Numbered from the stretch's first letter, positions 27,415-36,715 are shown. The stretch is DNA of 64,000 nt from Picosynechococcus sp. PCC 7003 (GCF_001693255.1 NZ_CP016476.1:124001-188000), one strand, 5' to 3'. The notes: a model not told the origin generated them from the letters alone. Numbers and translations: made by a program.

Positions 27415-27449
27415 AACTAACTGATCACCATTTTGCTTGGTAGAAACTT

Positions 27450-29450
27450 ATGAGTGTTTTTGTTGCGGCTGATAGTATTGATAAAGTATTCCCGTTGTCG
27501 GGGGGTGGTGAATATATTGCCCTCAAGGGGATTGATCTAGAGATCAAAAAAGGCGAATTTATCTCGTTAATTGGTCACTCTGGTTGTGGGAAATCAACGC
27601 TCTTGAATATGATTGCGGGTTTAGATTTACCGACGGAAGGAATTGTCACATTAGAAGGACAGCGGGTGAAGCAACCAGGCCCAGATAAAATGGTGATCTT
27701 TCAGAACTATTCACTGCTGCCTTGGTTGACGGTATATCAGAATATTGCTCTGGCTGTCGATGAGGTGATGAAGGGAGTTTCGGCCCAGGAACGACGCGCC
27801 CTCGTCGAGGAACACATTGATCTGGTCGGCCTGCGCCATGCTGTGGATAAATTACCAAAAGAATTGTCTGGGGGAATGAAACAGCGGGTGGCGATCGCCC
27901 GCGCCCTCTCGATCCGTCCGAAGTTGTTGTTACTGGATGAACCCTTTGGGGCGTTGGATGCTCTCACACGCGGTAACTTGCAAGAGCAGTTAATGCGCAT
28001 TTGTGAGCGGTATGAAATGACTTCGGTGATGGTGACCCACGATGTGGATGAGGCGGTGTTACTGTCTGACCGGATTGTGATGTTAACCAATGGCCCCGGC
28101 TCCAACATTGGCGGCATTTTGGAGGTGGATATTCCCCGCCCCCGCAAACGGATGGAAGTGGTTAACCATCCCAGTTACTACAGTTTAAGAAGTGAGATTA
28201 TTTATTTTTTGAACCAACAGAAACGGATCAAAAAATTGCGGGCTAAACCAGTCCAAACCATCGCCCGTCATGGTCTAGAAAAGGTGAATTTGGATATCGG
28301 TTATGTGCCGTTAGTCGCCTGTGCTCCCCTTGTTGTGGCAAAGGAAAAAGGTTTCTTTGAAAAGCATGGTTTAGATGAGGTTAATCTGATTCGGGAAACC
28401 AGTTGGCGCGGCATCGTGGATGGCATTGCGGGGGGTTACCTCGATGGGGCACAAATGCCTGCGGGGATGCCCACTTGGTTAACGGCAGGGGGTCACCAAA
28501 ATCAACCGTTGCCCGTGGTGAGTGCCCTGACCATGACCCGCAATGGCAATGCGATTACCCTCAGCCAAAAACTGTATGAGAAGGGGGTTTACACGGCGGC
28601 TGATTTTAAACGGATTTTGTTGGAGTCCGACGGCGATCGCCACACATTGGGGATGGTGCATCCTTCGTCCATGCATAATCTGCTGTTGCGGTACTGGCTC
28701 GCGGCAAACAAGATCAACCCCGACCAAGATGTGGAACTCAAAACCATTCCCCCAGCGCAAATGGTGGCGGATCTCAAGGCGGGAACCATTGACGGCTACT
28801 GTGTGAGCGAACCTTGGAACCTGCGCGCCTCGATGGAAGGGGCGGGGTTTAGTATTGCCACCGACCTCGAAATTTGGGATGGTCACCCCGGTAAGGTGTT
28901 GGGGGTGCGGGAAGATTGGGCGATCGCCTACCCGAATACCCATGTGGCTCTGGTGAAAGCGTTACTGGAAGCCTGTGCCTACTGTGCCGACCCGAACCAT
29001 GAACAGGAAATCCGCGAATTATTAGCCGATCGCAAATACCTGAGCACCGATATTGATTACATTCACTTGGGCGATCCAGAAGGCAAAACCTGTAGCCTCG
29101 GTAATCCCGTGGAATATTCCCACCACCTCTTTTTCGGCGATCGCCTAAACCGTCCGAGCCGTACCGAACACCTCTGGATGATGACCCAAATGGCACGCTG
29201 GGGCGAAATTCCCTTCCCCCGTAACTGGGTCGAAATTTTAGAGCGGGTCTGTCGAGTGGGAGTCTTTAGCACCGCCGCCCGTGAACTAGGGTACGAGGTG
29301 AATTACCAAAGGGAACCCATTGTACTTTTTGATGGACAAACCTTTGATGCCGAAGATCCCATTCACTATCTCAATGAAGTCACCATGCACAACAATTTCA
29401 CCATTGCCGAAGTGCATTTATCTGCCCCTAAGATTCTTGTTACTACCTGA
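27450..29450 (+). CDS. nrtC: NrtC/CmpC-type ABC ATPase with solute-binding domain
   Basis: The 666 aa protein fuses an ABC ATPase (GHSGCGKST Walker A near residue 42, LSGGMKQR signature, LLLDEPFGALD Walker B, MVTHDVDEA H-loop) to a C-terminal domain homologous to NrtA/CmpA from about residue 280 (GYVPLVACAPLVVAKEKGFF, VSEPWNLRASMEGAGF). Only NrtC and CmpC of nitrate and bicarbonate transporters have this fusion; the tail is a regulatory nitrate- or bicarbonate-sensing domain. Which ion applies here is open. nrtA and nrtB are absent nearby, so a partner permease must be encoded elsewhere or the system is impaired. Confidence 0.9.
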   Translation: MSVFVAADSIDKVFPLSGGGEYIALKGIDLEIKKGEFISLIGHSGCGKSTLLNMIAGLDLPTEGIVTLEGQRVKQPGPDKMVIFQNYSLLPWLTVYQNIALAVDEVMKGVSAQERRALVEEHIDLVGLRHAVDKLPKELSGGMKQRVAIARALSIRPKLLLLDEPFGALDALTRGNLQEQLMRICERYEMTSVMVTHDVDEAVLLSDRIVMLTNGPGSNIGGILEVDIPRPRKRMEVVNHPSYYSLRSEIIYFLNQQKRIKKLRAKPVQTIARHGLEKVNLDIGYVPLVACAPLVVAKEKGFFEKHGLDEVNLIRETSWRGIVDGIAGGYLDGAQMPAGMPTWLTAGGHQNQPLPVVSALTMTRNGNAITLSQKLYEKGVYTAADFKRILLESDGDRHTLGMVHPSSMHNLLLRYWLAANKINPDQDVELKTIPPAQMVADLKAGTIDGYCVSEPWNLRASMEGAGFSIATDLEIWDGHPGKVLGVREDWAIAYPNTHVALVKALLEACAYCADPNHEQEIRELLADRKYLSTDIDYIHLGDPEGKTCSLGNPVEYSHHLFFGDRLNRPSRTEHLWMMTQMARWGEIPFPRNWVEILERVCRVGVFSTAARELGYEVNYQREPIVLFDGQTFDAEDPIHYLNEVTMHNNFTIAEVHLSAPKILVTT

Positions 29451-29559
29451 AAATGCTGACAAAAAGGTGAGTGCCCCCCAGAGACATCAATGAACGAACC
29501 GTTGAAATCTTGATTGACGCCACTCACCCTTCCATTACTGAATAGTTGATCACTGAATT

Positions 29560-30396
29560 ATGCAAACCCTACCCCAAACCACTGCATCCATGCATTCTAG
29601 CTCGCCTGAACCTTTTCTCGTCATTGAAAACCTTTCTAAGGTTTATCCTACTGCCCATGGCCCCTACACCGTTCTCGATGGCGTGAATCTCACTGTGAAT
29701 GAAGGAGAATTTATCTGTGTCATCGGTCACTCCGGTTGCGGTAAATCAACTTTATTAAATATGGTGTCTGGCTTCGCTTACCCAACGGCGGGATCTGTCC
29801 GCGTTAATGGCAAAGAAATCGAAAAACCAGGCCCCGATCGCATGGTGGTCTTTCAAAACTATGCCCTTTTGCCTTGGCTCACTGCTTTTGAAAATGTCTA
29901 CCTTGCTGTTGATGCCGCCTTCCCCAACAAACGGGAACAGGAAAAACGGGTGATCGCCAAAGACCATTTAGCGATGGTGGGACTGAGTGAGGCGATGGAC
30001 AAAAAACCCACCCAAATTTCCGGGGGGATGAAACAGCGGGTTTCCATTGCCCGAGCGTTAGCTATCCGTCCTGAAGTGTTGATTCTTGATGAACCCTTTG
30101 GCGCACTCGATGCGATCACCAAGGAAGAACTTCAGGAAGAATTGCTGCAAATTTGGAACGACCACCGTTGCACCGTTCTGATGATCACCCACGACATCGA
30201 CGAAGCCCTCTTTTTGTGCGATCGCCTCGTGATGATGACCAACGGCCCCCACGCCAAAATTGGTGAAATCCTTGAAATTCCTTTTTCTCGTCCCCGCGAT
30301 CGCGACCGGATTATGGAAGATCCAGAATATTATGAATTGCGGAACTACGCCCTCGACTTTCTCTACAATCGTTTTGCCCATGACGAAGCTGCGTAG
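29560..30396 (+). CDS. nrtD: NrtD/CmpD-type ABC ATPase
   Basis: The 278 aa protein is a single ABC ATPase: GHSGCGKST Walker A, ISGGMKQRVSIARALAI signature, VLILDEPFGALD Walker B, LMITHDIDEALFLCDRLV. It would form the heterodimeric motor with the NrtC-type protein. The ATG at 29560 begins MQTLPQTTASMHSS. The 109 bp gap after nrtC contains an inverted repeat (GGTGAGTG ... CACTCACC), possibly an mRNA stabiliser or partial attenuator. A Rho-independent terminator follows the stop. Two broken copies of this gene's 3' end are visible at 21278 and about 32438. Confidence 0.9.
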   Translation: MQTLPQTTASMHSSSPEPFLVIENLSKVYPTAHGPYTVLDGVNLTVNEGEFICVIGHSGCGKSTLLNMVSGFAYPTAGSVRVNGKEIEKPGPDRMVVFQNYALLPWLTAFENVYLAVDAAFPNKREQEKRVIAKDHLAMVGLSEAMDKKPTQISGGMKQRVSIARALAIRPEVLILDEPFGALDAITKEELQEELLQIWNDHRCTVLMITHDIDEALFLCDRLVMMTNGPHAKIGEILEIPFSRPRDRDRIMEDPEYYELRNYALDFLYNRFAHDEAA

Positions 30397-30432
30397 TCAT
30401 TCGTTTTTCAAAAGTTTCCTCCATCGAGCTAT

Positions 30433-30470
30433 ATCTGTTCTAATCTAGACAATTAGGACAGATTTTTTTC
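30433..30470 (+). terminator. Rho-independent terminator of the porin-nrtCD operon
   Basis: ATCTGTTCTAAT, a seven-base loop and ATTAGGACAGAT form a nearly perfect stem followed by TTTTTTCTTTTT, 37 bp after the nrtD stop. Confidence 0.9.
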
Positions 30471-30490
30471 TTTTTAAAACTATCAAGCCA

Positions 30491-30519
30491 TAAAAAAACG
30501 ATAGACGATTAATCTATCG
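30491..30519 (-). terminator. Rho-independent terminator for the minus-strand pair
   Basis: Read on the minus strand, CGATAGA-ttaatcg-TCTATCG is followed by seven T. It lies 49 bp after the stop of the 30568-30810 gene and faces the nrtD terminator. Confidence 0.8.
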
Positions 30520-30567
30520 CATCTCGTGGATTTTTTGAATGAGTAAATCGAACTAACAATGACTAAT

Positions 30568-30810
30568 CTAATCGATTCCGATAGGCATTGTGAGTGCTGA
30601 ATTGATTTCAGAATCCGTTGGTGCAGTAGTAACCTCTGGCATGATTTCTTTAAACATTAATCCCGATAGGAGTCCGAAAGTAATCCCTAAACAGAGGAGC
30701 CAAGCATGGGATGCATTAATAATACAAATCAAGCGGCGATCGCCACTATAAACTTGAAGAGACCAACCGAAATTATTTTTATCTTGTAGTGACTGTGGAA
30801 GCTTATGCAT
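30568..30810 (-). CDS. small hypothetical membrane protein
   Basis: The 80 aa product has one clear membrane helix (WLLCLGITFGLLSGLMF, about residues 37-53) after a polar N-terminal half (SLQVYSGDRRLICIIN). It follows the Mo-nitrogenase-C-domain gene by 25 bp on the same strand and is followed by a good terminator, which supports real expression. No family was recognised. Confidence 0.55.
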   Translation of the reverse strand: MHKLPQSLQDKNNFGWSLQVYSGDRRLICIINASHAWLLCLGITFGLLSGLMFKEIMPEVTTAPTDSEINSALTMPIGID

Positions 30811-30835
30811 GATGGAAGAATTCTTGAACTGTTAA

Positions 30836-31099
30836 TTAACAATAACGGTGGCCATCCTCATGGCAAACATCGGCTAAATAAGAAAGCGCCCGAAACTGTA
30901 AACCAATTAACTCTTCATAAAAGGAATTCAGCTTACACAAGGGGGGGATCTCAATTATTACTACACCAAAAAGATTTATCTTTCGTTCAAAAGGACAGCG
31001 AGTAGGAATAACCCGGCAAATTAGACATGCTGTGATTGGATTACTAATTTCAATTTGACTGAGATGCTGACATACAGATTGCAGGGGATGATGTTTCAT
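30836..31099 (-). CDS. Mo-dependent nitrogenase C-terminal domain protein
   Basis: The 87 aa product carries ACLICRVIPTRCPFER, INLFGVVIIEIPPLCKLN and FYEELIGLQFRALSYLADVC. This is the short cysteine-rich domain named after the C-terminus of certain nitrogenase-linked proteins (Mo-nitro_C) but found as a stand-alone protein across cyanobacteria, including non-fixers. Its function is unknown. No nitrogenase gene is nearby. The ATG at 31099 begins MKHHPLQSVCQHL. Confidence 0.75.
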   Translation of the reverse strand: MKHHPLQSVCQHLSQIEISNPITACLICRVIPTRCPFERKINLFGVVIIEIPPLCKLNSFYEELIGLQFRALSYLADVCHEDGHRYC

Positions 31100-31376
31100 G
31101 ACCTTAACTCGATGAACAGTTAAACAAATTGATTAACCTATGTAATCTCCTTCTAGAATAAACATAAAAATAAAAGATTGCTTCTGACGGGTTATATGGA
31201 TATAAATTTTGTTTGATAACTTTTTCTTAACTTTTAAGCATGATAAATTCAGCCAATGTAAAAGATTAGCTAAAATTAAGGAAGTATTTTACAAGATATT
31301 TGAATTAAATCCAGAAAGACCAAATCCCAAGTCCCGTCTCAAGCTGTCACCTTAATATTTTTTACCTCCATGACTC

Positions 31377-32009
31377 ATGTTTCAAACTTTAACCAAAAAT
31401 AGTGCGGCGATCGCCTTTGTACTTTTGGGTTCTATCACATTTGCTCCTGGGGCAACTTCCCAAACCAGCACAACTCCTTTGTTACAGGCTGAAGATTTTC
31501 AGGGATTGGTATATTACCAAGACCCAAATACGAGGGGAATGCCCATTAATCTTCCTGGTATTTTCATCGGTCTGCCTAGGGAAGCGAGCAGTCAAGGGGG
31601 TTGGTTGTTGGATATTCCGAATAATGATGTGTTTGCACCAAGTTCTTTGGGTGTCAATATTTTTCAATTTGATCAGCAATATTTTTTATTCTTTGACTCC
31701 ATCGCTAATTTTGACGATGGCAGAGCCTATAGTCGCATCTTGGATGTCATAGAAATTCCCGCTGATGTCGTCCTGCTACGTTGTTTAGAAAGTGCGAGCG
31801 AAACATCAGAAACCATCGCATTTTTAAATACTGAAGAGCAGGCAATTGTTGAAGCCCAAGCCCCCAGTGCCATGGATGGAATTTTAGCTGAATTGCAAAA
31901 TCCGACGATGCTTTATTCAGTCGATTCTCGTCGCTTGTCCATTGAGGCTATTTCTGGCGAAGGTTTTACGTGCAGAAGTTTTTCGCCTATTTATATAAAT
32001 CTTGAATAA
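31377..32009 (+). CDS. secreted hypothetical protein
   Basis: The 210 aa protein has a signal peptide (MFQTLTKNSAAIAFVLLGSI, cleavage near PGATSQ) and a mature domain rich in Asp, Phe and Ile (GVNIFQFDQQYFLFFDSIAN). Two cysteines (LLRCLES and FTCRSF) could form a disulfide. No family was recognised. It stands alone downstream of an AT-rich 277 bp gap that should hold its promoter. Confidence 0.65.
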   Translation: MFQTLTKNSAAIAFVLLGSITFAPGATSQTSTTPLLQAEDFQGLVYYQDPNTRGMPINLPGIFIGLPREASSQGGWLLDIPNNDVFAPSSLGVNIFQFDQQYFLFFDSIANFDDGRAYSRILDVIEIPADVVLLRCLESASETSETIAFLNTEEQAIVEAQAPSAMDGILAELQNPTMLYSVDSRRLSIEAISGEGFTCRSFSPIYINLE

Positions 32010-32208
32010 TCACCTATTGTCTCTTGTCTAAAAAGACTGCTTTGCTCCAAGCATTAGAAAATTTTTTCTAGAAATTCAAGCCAAAACTCCCCTCAACCTC
32101 CGGCAGTTTGGGGAATTGAGCGATGCTTCACTGGCGTGACTCTGGGGGCGATCGCCTCCTAAAAAACGGTGTTTGCATAAGTTTTACTTATCTTTAGTCT
32201 TTGGAATG

Positions 32209-32580
32209 CCAAGGCTTAGCCTGTTTACATTTCATTGAATAATGGCTATACTAAAACTTAATTCCATAGTCTAAATACTATTTAGGCTCAAATCACCAGC
32301 CTTAAAAGCAAAGTTCTATGGGGTTTTGCCTTTTTCCTCAAAATGCCCTCTCTGATACTTCAGTGGGATACAACATTTCAAAAAAAAGACTATGTGCCAA
32401 TACAAGCATTCTATTTTTTAGGTTATTGCAGCCATTAATTGAATGCCCAACTACGCCCTCAATTTTCGCTACAGTTGCCTGGTCCATAACAATTGGATGT
32501 AGTCATAGTTTTTTACAAGTTTCCTCCATCAAGCTATATTCGTCTCGATCTAGGCAATCGGGGCGATTTTTTTTTACTTT
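32209..32580 (+). pseudogene. deletion scar of a second nrt-type operon
   Basis: The left part (32209-32330) resembles the promoter region at 25350-25450. The right part (about 32438-32580) resembles the last codons of nrtD plus its terminator: AACTACGCCCTC, then TTTC.CTACA, GTAGTCAT, AAGTTTCCTCCATC.AGCTATAT and a stem-loop with T-run (CGTCTCGATCTAGGCAATCGGGGCGATTTTTTTTT region). The genes between are gone. Coding potential is lost. The similarity was judged by eye and needs an alignment. Confidence 0.6.
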
Positions 32581-32589
32581 TTAACGGCA

Positions 32590-32630
32590 AAGGGTTGAAA
32601 TCCCCACTGCTTGCGGCGGGGTAGTTCACA
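32590..32630. mobile_element. possible IS200/IS605-type end
   Basis: GGTTGAAATCCCCACTGC, followed by TTGCGGCGGGGTAGTTCAC, forms a GC-rich hairpin like those at ends of IS200/IS605 elements. No transposase ORF is present. The remaining bases to 32938 show no gene. Confidence 0.35.
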
Positions 32631-32938
32631 AAGAGTTAAAAGGAACAAAATAGTAAAAGATTTATTTTATTGCCTAGGGTATGGCGCTGGACTTCATTAA
32701 TACTGTATTAATCTTACTGGTATTGTCACCGCTGATTTGATTTTTAGAATTCTTCGCCAAACTGATTATCTATAAAACAATTTCTGACCAAATCAATCTT
32801 GATAAAGTCTAGGGATAATACTTAATATGGAACGCATCTTACAAGACTTGATTAACTCAGTTTTCACTACAGCAGATAGGCGGGTGCGTTACACTCTAAA
32901 CGTAATAATTTTACGCTAAAGCTCAGGAGATAACATCG

Positions 32939-33223
32939 ATGCCCCAGGCTATTTGGAATGGTGCAGTGGTTGCAGAAAGCGATCGCTGTGAAGTGGTAGA
33001 AGGAAACTATTATTTTCCCCCTGATGCCATTAAAACAGAATATTTTAAGCCGAGTACTACCCACACCACCTGTTCATGGAAGGGGCAGGCCAGCTATTAC
33101 ACCCTTGCAGTGGCAGGAAAAGAAAATAAGGATGCAGCCTGGTATTACCCAGAACCCAAGGAAAAAGCGGCGAATATTAAAGGCTATGTGGCGTTTTGGC
33201 GGGGTGTAAAAGTCGAACCTTAG
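32939..33223 (+). CDS. DUF427 family protein
   Basis: The 94 aa protein shows the DUF427 pattern: AIWNGAVVAESDRCEVVEGN, YYFPPDAI, KPSTTHTTCSWKGQASYY and AAWYYPEPKEKA...GYVAFWRGVKV. Length is typical for single-domain members. CAGGAGA sits just upstream of the ATG. The family is widespread, small and of unknown activity. It stands alone, followed by a 317 bp gap. Confidence 0.88.
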   Translation: MPQAIWNGAVVAESDRCEVVEGNYYFPPDAIKTEYFKPSTTHTTCSWKGQASYYTLAVAGKENKDAAWYYPEPKEKAANIKGYVAFWRGVKVEP

Positions 33224-33540
33224 AATTGGAAGACTTAAGGCGATCGCCAATGGGTTGAGGTCATTGTAATCATGGGCGATCGCCTAGGTATTGTGTATCA
33301 AGCCACTAGGTAAGGCAACAAATTGCCTATTGCCTTGGGGTTGTAAATTGCCGGACAGTCCCATGGGCTTTGTTTGTTCTTTAAGCTTACCGGCCGGTAC
33401 TTTCAAGCAAATCCATTTCCAGATCTGAGGTTTCTTCGTGGGGTCATGCCTGAAAATTCAATGCAATCTACAACCCAAGCCTTAAGCCTTACGATAGTCT
33501 GTAACCAACTTACTTCCTAATGCACCGCTAGGTAATCGCC
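33224..33540. other. intergenic region, no gene seen
   Basis: A short hairpin (AAGGCAAcaaattgcctaTTGCCTT) near 33313 lacks a T-run. Two HIP1 sites are present. Nothing else is evident. Confidence 0.4.
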
Positions 33541-35613
33541 ATGACTTTCCCGATTCGCCAACTCGATAATCTGGACTACGACAAAGCCGAGCTGCTGCTG
33601 GAAGACTACATCAGCGCTGCAATCCAGAGTTTTGTCGACTCTGAAACCGGACAAGAGTACATCAAAACCCATCCTGAAGGAGGTTCCTGGATTGGCACAT
33701 TTATCGAGATGGCTTATATCTATGGTGGCTATACCCTCTCAAAAATGACCAAGGGCAATGTTCAGGAAGTCATGGAGTATATCTTGCCCCGTAAACTCAC
33801 CCTGCTAGATCCCAGCGACACAGATGATGCCATCGACGAACTGGTGGCATTTTGGACTTACCTCCACAGAGAGTATAAGTTGCGCAGCGCTAATGCCATT
33901 GTCAAATATCTGCGCTCGATTAAAGACCAATTCCCAAAATGGATGTTTGATCCAGAACGGAGCGGTATGGCCAAAAGCTTCACGCTGCAGGGTCTGGAAG
34001 CTGGCTATGACATGACCACCCAAGAAGGTTTACAGGCATTTCAAGCAGAGTACAATCGGAACCTATCGCAACAATCTCCCGCTATCCCAGCAGATATGCA
34101 GGCTGCTTTCGAGCAACTGGGCCTGGAACTACCGCAAGCAGAAGAACCGATTAATCCAAATGCACTGATTTCCCAGTTTCTGGGAGCCCTGGCAGAATTA
34201 GAACCCGAAGCCCTTGAGGCAATGATCTCTACCCTAGAAGATGATTTTGAAGCAGACCCGATTACCCTACCATCCCCAGGCGAAGCCCTAGAGGATATAC
34301 GGCTTAGCTTGATGCGCGAAAGCTTAGAGAATGGATTTCCCCCCCTCTCAGAAGAGGAAGAAACTATTTTGCACAATCAAGTTATTAGCGAAACAGCACC
34401 CGGCACGATTTTGAAGGACTTTCAGACCACGCTAGATTTCATCGGCGATGGGGTTCCAGTGAGTAACAAACTCAAACAGCTATCGGCAAAATTGCTGGCT
34501 GACCTGAATAGCCGTTTGAGCAATCCGATTGAGACCGATCTCAAGCGCCCTATGCAGAAGTCTTATCCCAGTATTCACGGGCTTTACCTGCTGCTGCGGG
34601 CTACCGGCATTGCCGAGATCTCCGCTAAGGGCAAGAAGCTACAGATGGTTTTGAATCCTGATGTCTATGCTTCATGGCAAAAACTCAACCCCACAGAAAA
34701 ATATTTCACCTTACTAGAAGCTTGGATCGTCCGGGGTCATCCCGAAATGTTGGGGAATGAGCGTTCAGGCCCCATGACCATGGGCGATCGCATTATCCAT
34801 AGCTGGCCAAGGTTGGTTCAAGAAAAATCACTTACCTTTAAAGATGCCAAAGACTATGACTGGTTCAGTTACTACCCTGGCTTCGAGAATATATTTTTGA
34901 TGGAAATGTTTGGATTGCTGAACCTCACCCTCAGCAAACCGGCACCAGGCAAAGGCTGGCAGATGAAGCAGTTACAGCCCCATCCTTGGGGTCATGCCCT
35001 GGTGAAGGTGATCTACAACGCTTATGTAAATGCCAATTTGCAATGGAACTCCCAGAATGATGCAACCCACCCTTTTGGAGAACTTCAACCGGCACTGCAG
35101 CCTTATTTCCCGGAATGGCAGCAAAATCTAACCGCCCTCAGCTATCCCTTTCGACCGGAAAGGCATATTTTTAAAGTTTCCCTCGGAAAATGCTGGCGGC
35201 GCATCGCCATGAGCGGAGAAGCCACCCTCGCAGAATTTAGTCGCTACATTCTTGACTCCGTAGAGTTTGACAGTGATCACCTAGATCAGTTTACCTATCA
35301 AGCCCCCAATGGCCGTACAGTTCAGGTCACCCACCCCTGGGCCGATGGCGATGTTACTACGGATGAAGTGCAAATCGGCAGCCTACTTCTGCATGAGGGC
35401 AGCACCATGGAATATCTGTTTGATTTTGGCGATTGTTGGGAATTTCAAATTCAACTGGAGTCTATCGAGCCTCCGGTAACGCCTCAGGAAAGTGCCAAGG
35501 TAAAACAAACAGCAAAAGCCCGCAAGTCAACTAGGCGATCGCCCATGGGCGAAATCCTTGAAGTACATGGCAAAGCCCCCGAGCAATATCCTGACTATGA
35601 CACTCCCCGGTAG
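33541..35613 (+). CDS. pRiA4b ORF-3-like domain protein
   Basis: The 690 aa protein ends (about residues 538-655) in a pRiA4b ORF-3 domain: YPFRPERHIFKVSLGKCWRR, SRYILDSVEFDSDHLDQF and STMEYLFDFGDCWEFQI. That domain is known from plasmid pRiA4b and IS1096 passenger proteins; its role is unclear. The first 530 residues are helical, partly acidic (LEDDFEADPI), and include a region (TEKYFTLLEAWIVRGHPE) typical of long members of the family. The C-terminal tail is basic, KARKSTRRSP. It is monocistronic with a weak hairpin at its stop. Confidence 0.8.
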   Translation: MTFPIRQLDNLDYDKAELLLEDYISAAIQSFVDSETGQEYIKTHPEGGSWIGTFIEMAYIYGGYTLSKMTKGNVQEVMEYILPRKLTLLDPSDTDDAIDELVAFWTYLHREYKLRSANAIVKYLRSIKDQFPKWMFDPERSGMAKSFTLQGLEAGYDMTTQEGLQAFQAEYNRNLSQQSPAIPADMQAAFEQLGLELPQAEEPINPNALISQFLGALAELEPEALEAMISTLEDDFEADPITLPSPGEALEDIRLSLMRESLENGFPPLSEEEETILHNQVISETAPGTILKDFQTTLDFIGDGVPVSNKLKQLSAKLLADLNSRLSNPIETDLKRPMQKSYPSIHGLYLLLRATGIAEISAKGKKLQMVLNPDVYASWQKLNPTEKYFTLLEAWIVRGHPEMLGNERSGPMTMGDRIIHSWPRLVQEKSLTFKDAKDYDWFSYYPGFENIFLMEMFGLLNLTLSKPAPGKGWQMKQLQPHPWGHALVKVIYNAYVNANLQWNSQNDATHPFGELQPALQPYFPEWQQNLTALSYPFRPERHIFKVSLGKCWRRIAMSGEATLAEFSRYILDSVEFDSDHLDQFTYQAPNGRTVQVTHPWADGDVTTDEVQIGSLLLHEGSTMEYLFDFGDCWEFQIQLESIEPPVTPQESAKVKQTAKARKSTRRSPMGEILEVHGKAPEQYPDYDTPR

Positions 35614-35641
35614 CATTGCCTTAGAACCTCCCTTGCTACCG
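35608..35641 (+). terminator. weak hairpin at the end of the pRiA4b-like gene
   Basis: CGGTAGC (overlapping the TAG stop) pairs with GCTACCG, followed by only TTT. Termination strength is doubtful. Confidence 0.35.
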
Positions 35642-35825
35642 TTTCCTCACTCATGCCAATGGATCAAGTCAAGCTAACAAAAGTACATAAAATTAGTACA
35701 TAAAATTTTGTTCAGTTTCTCTGCCACCGGTACACAAGATCTAAGTAAGAAATAGTCAACCTGACGTAAAAATTGTTTACGATCAAAGGGAAGCTGAATT
35801 GTTGAGACTCACGATTGTAGACCCC

Positions 35826-36620
35826 ATGTTGAATTTCGACCGTGATACCCGCCGCCAGTCCCTAAATCTTGTGGCGATCGCCGCGGCCTTTGTGACCAAC
35901 GTTTTGGCAAATATTAAGCCCCTGGACGGTTTAACCATTGCCGAAATTTCTGATCAATATTTTGCAGCGGTACCCATTGTGCCCGCAGGCTATGCTTTTT
36001 CCATTTGGGGCCTAATTTATCTGGGTTTGATTTCCCTTGCCATTTACCAGGCCCTACCCAGCCAAAAACAAAAACCCCACGCGCGCAAATTGGGTTATGC
36101 CCTCGCCTGGAGTAGTTTGGCACAGATTTTGTGGGTTATTGCCTTTCAATACCAGCGCTTTACCTTGTCCCTGGGGTTGATTGTCCTCGTGTTGTTGCCT
36201 TTGGTCTTGCTTTACCGACGGTTAGCGAGTGGGCCAAAACCACTACCCAAAAAGGTGAAGTGGTTTATGCAAATGCCAGTCTCAATTTATTGTGCTTGGA
36301 TTACGGTGGCGACGATCGTGAATGGGGCTTGCGTATTGGATTACCTGGGTTGGCAGGGATGGGGCTTAGGGGCGGTTTTTTGGACAGTCAGTTTGTTGAT
36401 TGTGGGGATTCTCTTGGCGATCGCCGTGACAATGAAACATCGAGATGTTGTCTATGGTGGTGTGTTTGTCTGGGCTTGGGTGGCGATCGCCGTCAAAAAT
36501 TGGCCCCAGGGAATCATTCCCCTGGTAGCGATCGCCGCTGCCCTCGGTTTAGCAGGTTTATGTGGTGTGATTCTTTGGTTTCCCCAGCGCCTCTCGATTT
36601 ATCCTACGTCGCCAAAATAG
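35826..36620 (+). CDS. TspO/MBR-like tryptophan-rich membrane protein
   Basis: The 264 aa product (ATG at 35826; a TTG frame start exists at 35799) has about seven hydrophobic segments. PIVPAGYAFSIWGLIYLGLI after the first helix resembles the P-G-FxxxWxxLY region of TspO/MBR proteins. Tryptophans are frequent (AWSSLAQILWVIAF, WFMQMPVSIYCAWI). TspO proteins bind tetrapyrroles; longer bacterial relatives like this one have no established ligand. It stands alone between the pRiA4b-like gene and a possible IS remnant. Confidence 0.7.
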   Translation: MLNFDRDTRRQSLNLVAIAAAFVTNVLANIKPLDGLTIAEISDQYFAAVPIVPAGYAFSIWGLIYLGLISLAIYQALPSQKQKPHARKLGYALAWSSLAQILWVIAFQYQRFTLSLGLIVLVLLPLVLLYRRLASGPKPLPKKVKWFMQMPVSIYCAWITVATIVNGACVLDYLGWQGWGLGAVFWTVSLLIVGILLAIAVTMKHRDVVYGGVFVWAWVAIAVKNWPQGIIPLVAIAAALGLAGLCGVILWFPQRLSIYPTSPK

Positions 36621-36674
36621 AAATAACTAATTTTGAATTTTCTGATCTCCCATAAGCATCATCAGAAAATTGGG

Positions 36675-36715
36675 TAGAAACCCCGTCCTTCTAGGACGGC
36701 TTTATAGGCTGTAAA
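36675..36715. mobile_element. possible IS200/IS605-type end
   Basis: GTAGAAACCCCGTCCTTCTA, followed by GGACGGCTTTATAGG, contains the perfect hairpin CCGTCCT-tct-AGGACGG, the usual form of an IS200/IS605 terminus. The surrounding 36621-37014 gap has no transposase or other gene. Confidence 0.45.

Noticed and set aside
29451-29559. Inverted repeat GGTGAGTG/CACTCACC between nrtC and nrtD as a terminator
   Set aside because: The loop is about 45 bases and no T-run follows, so it would not end transcription; kept only as a remark.
32592-32621. tRNA-like T-loop string GGGTTGAAATCCCC
   Set aside because: No cloverleaf could be built around it; the IS-end hairpin reading is better. I found no tRNA or rRNA gene in the window.
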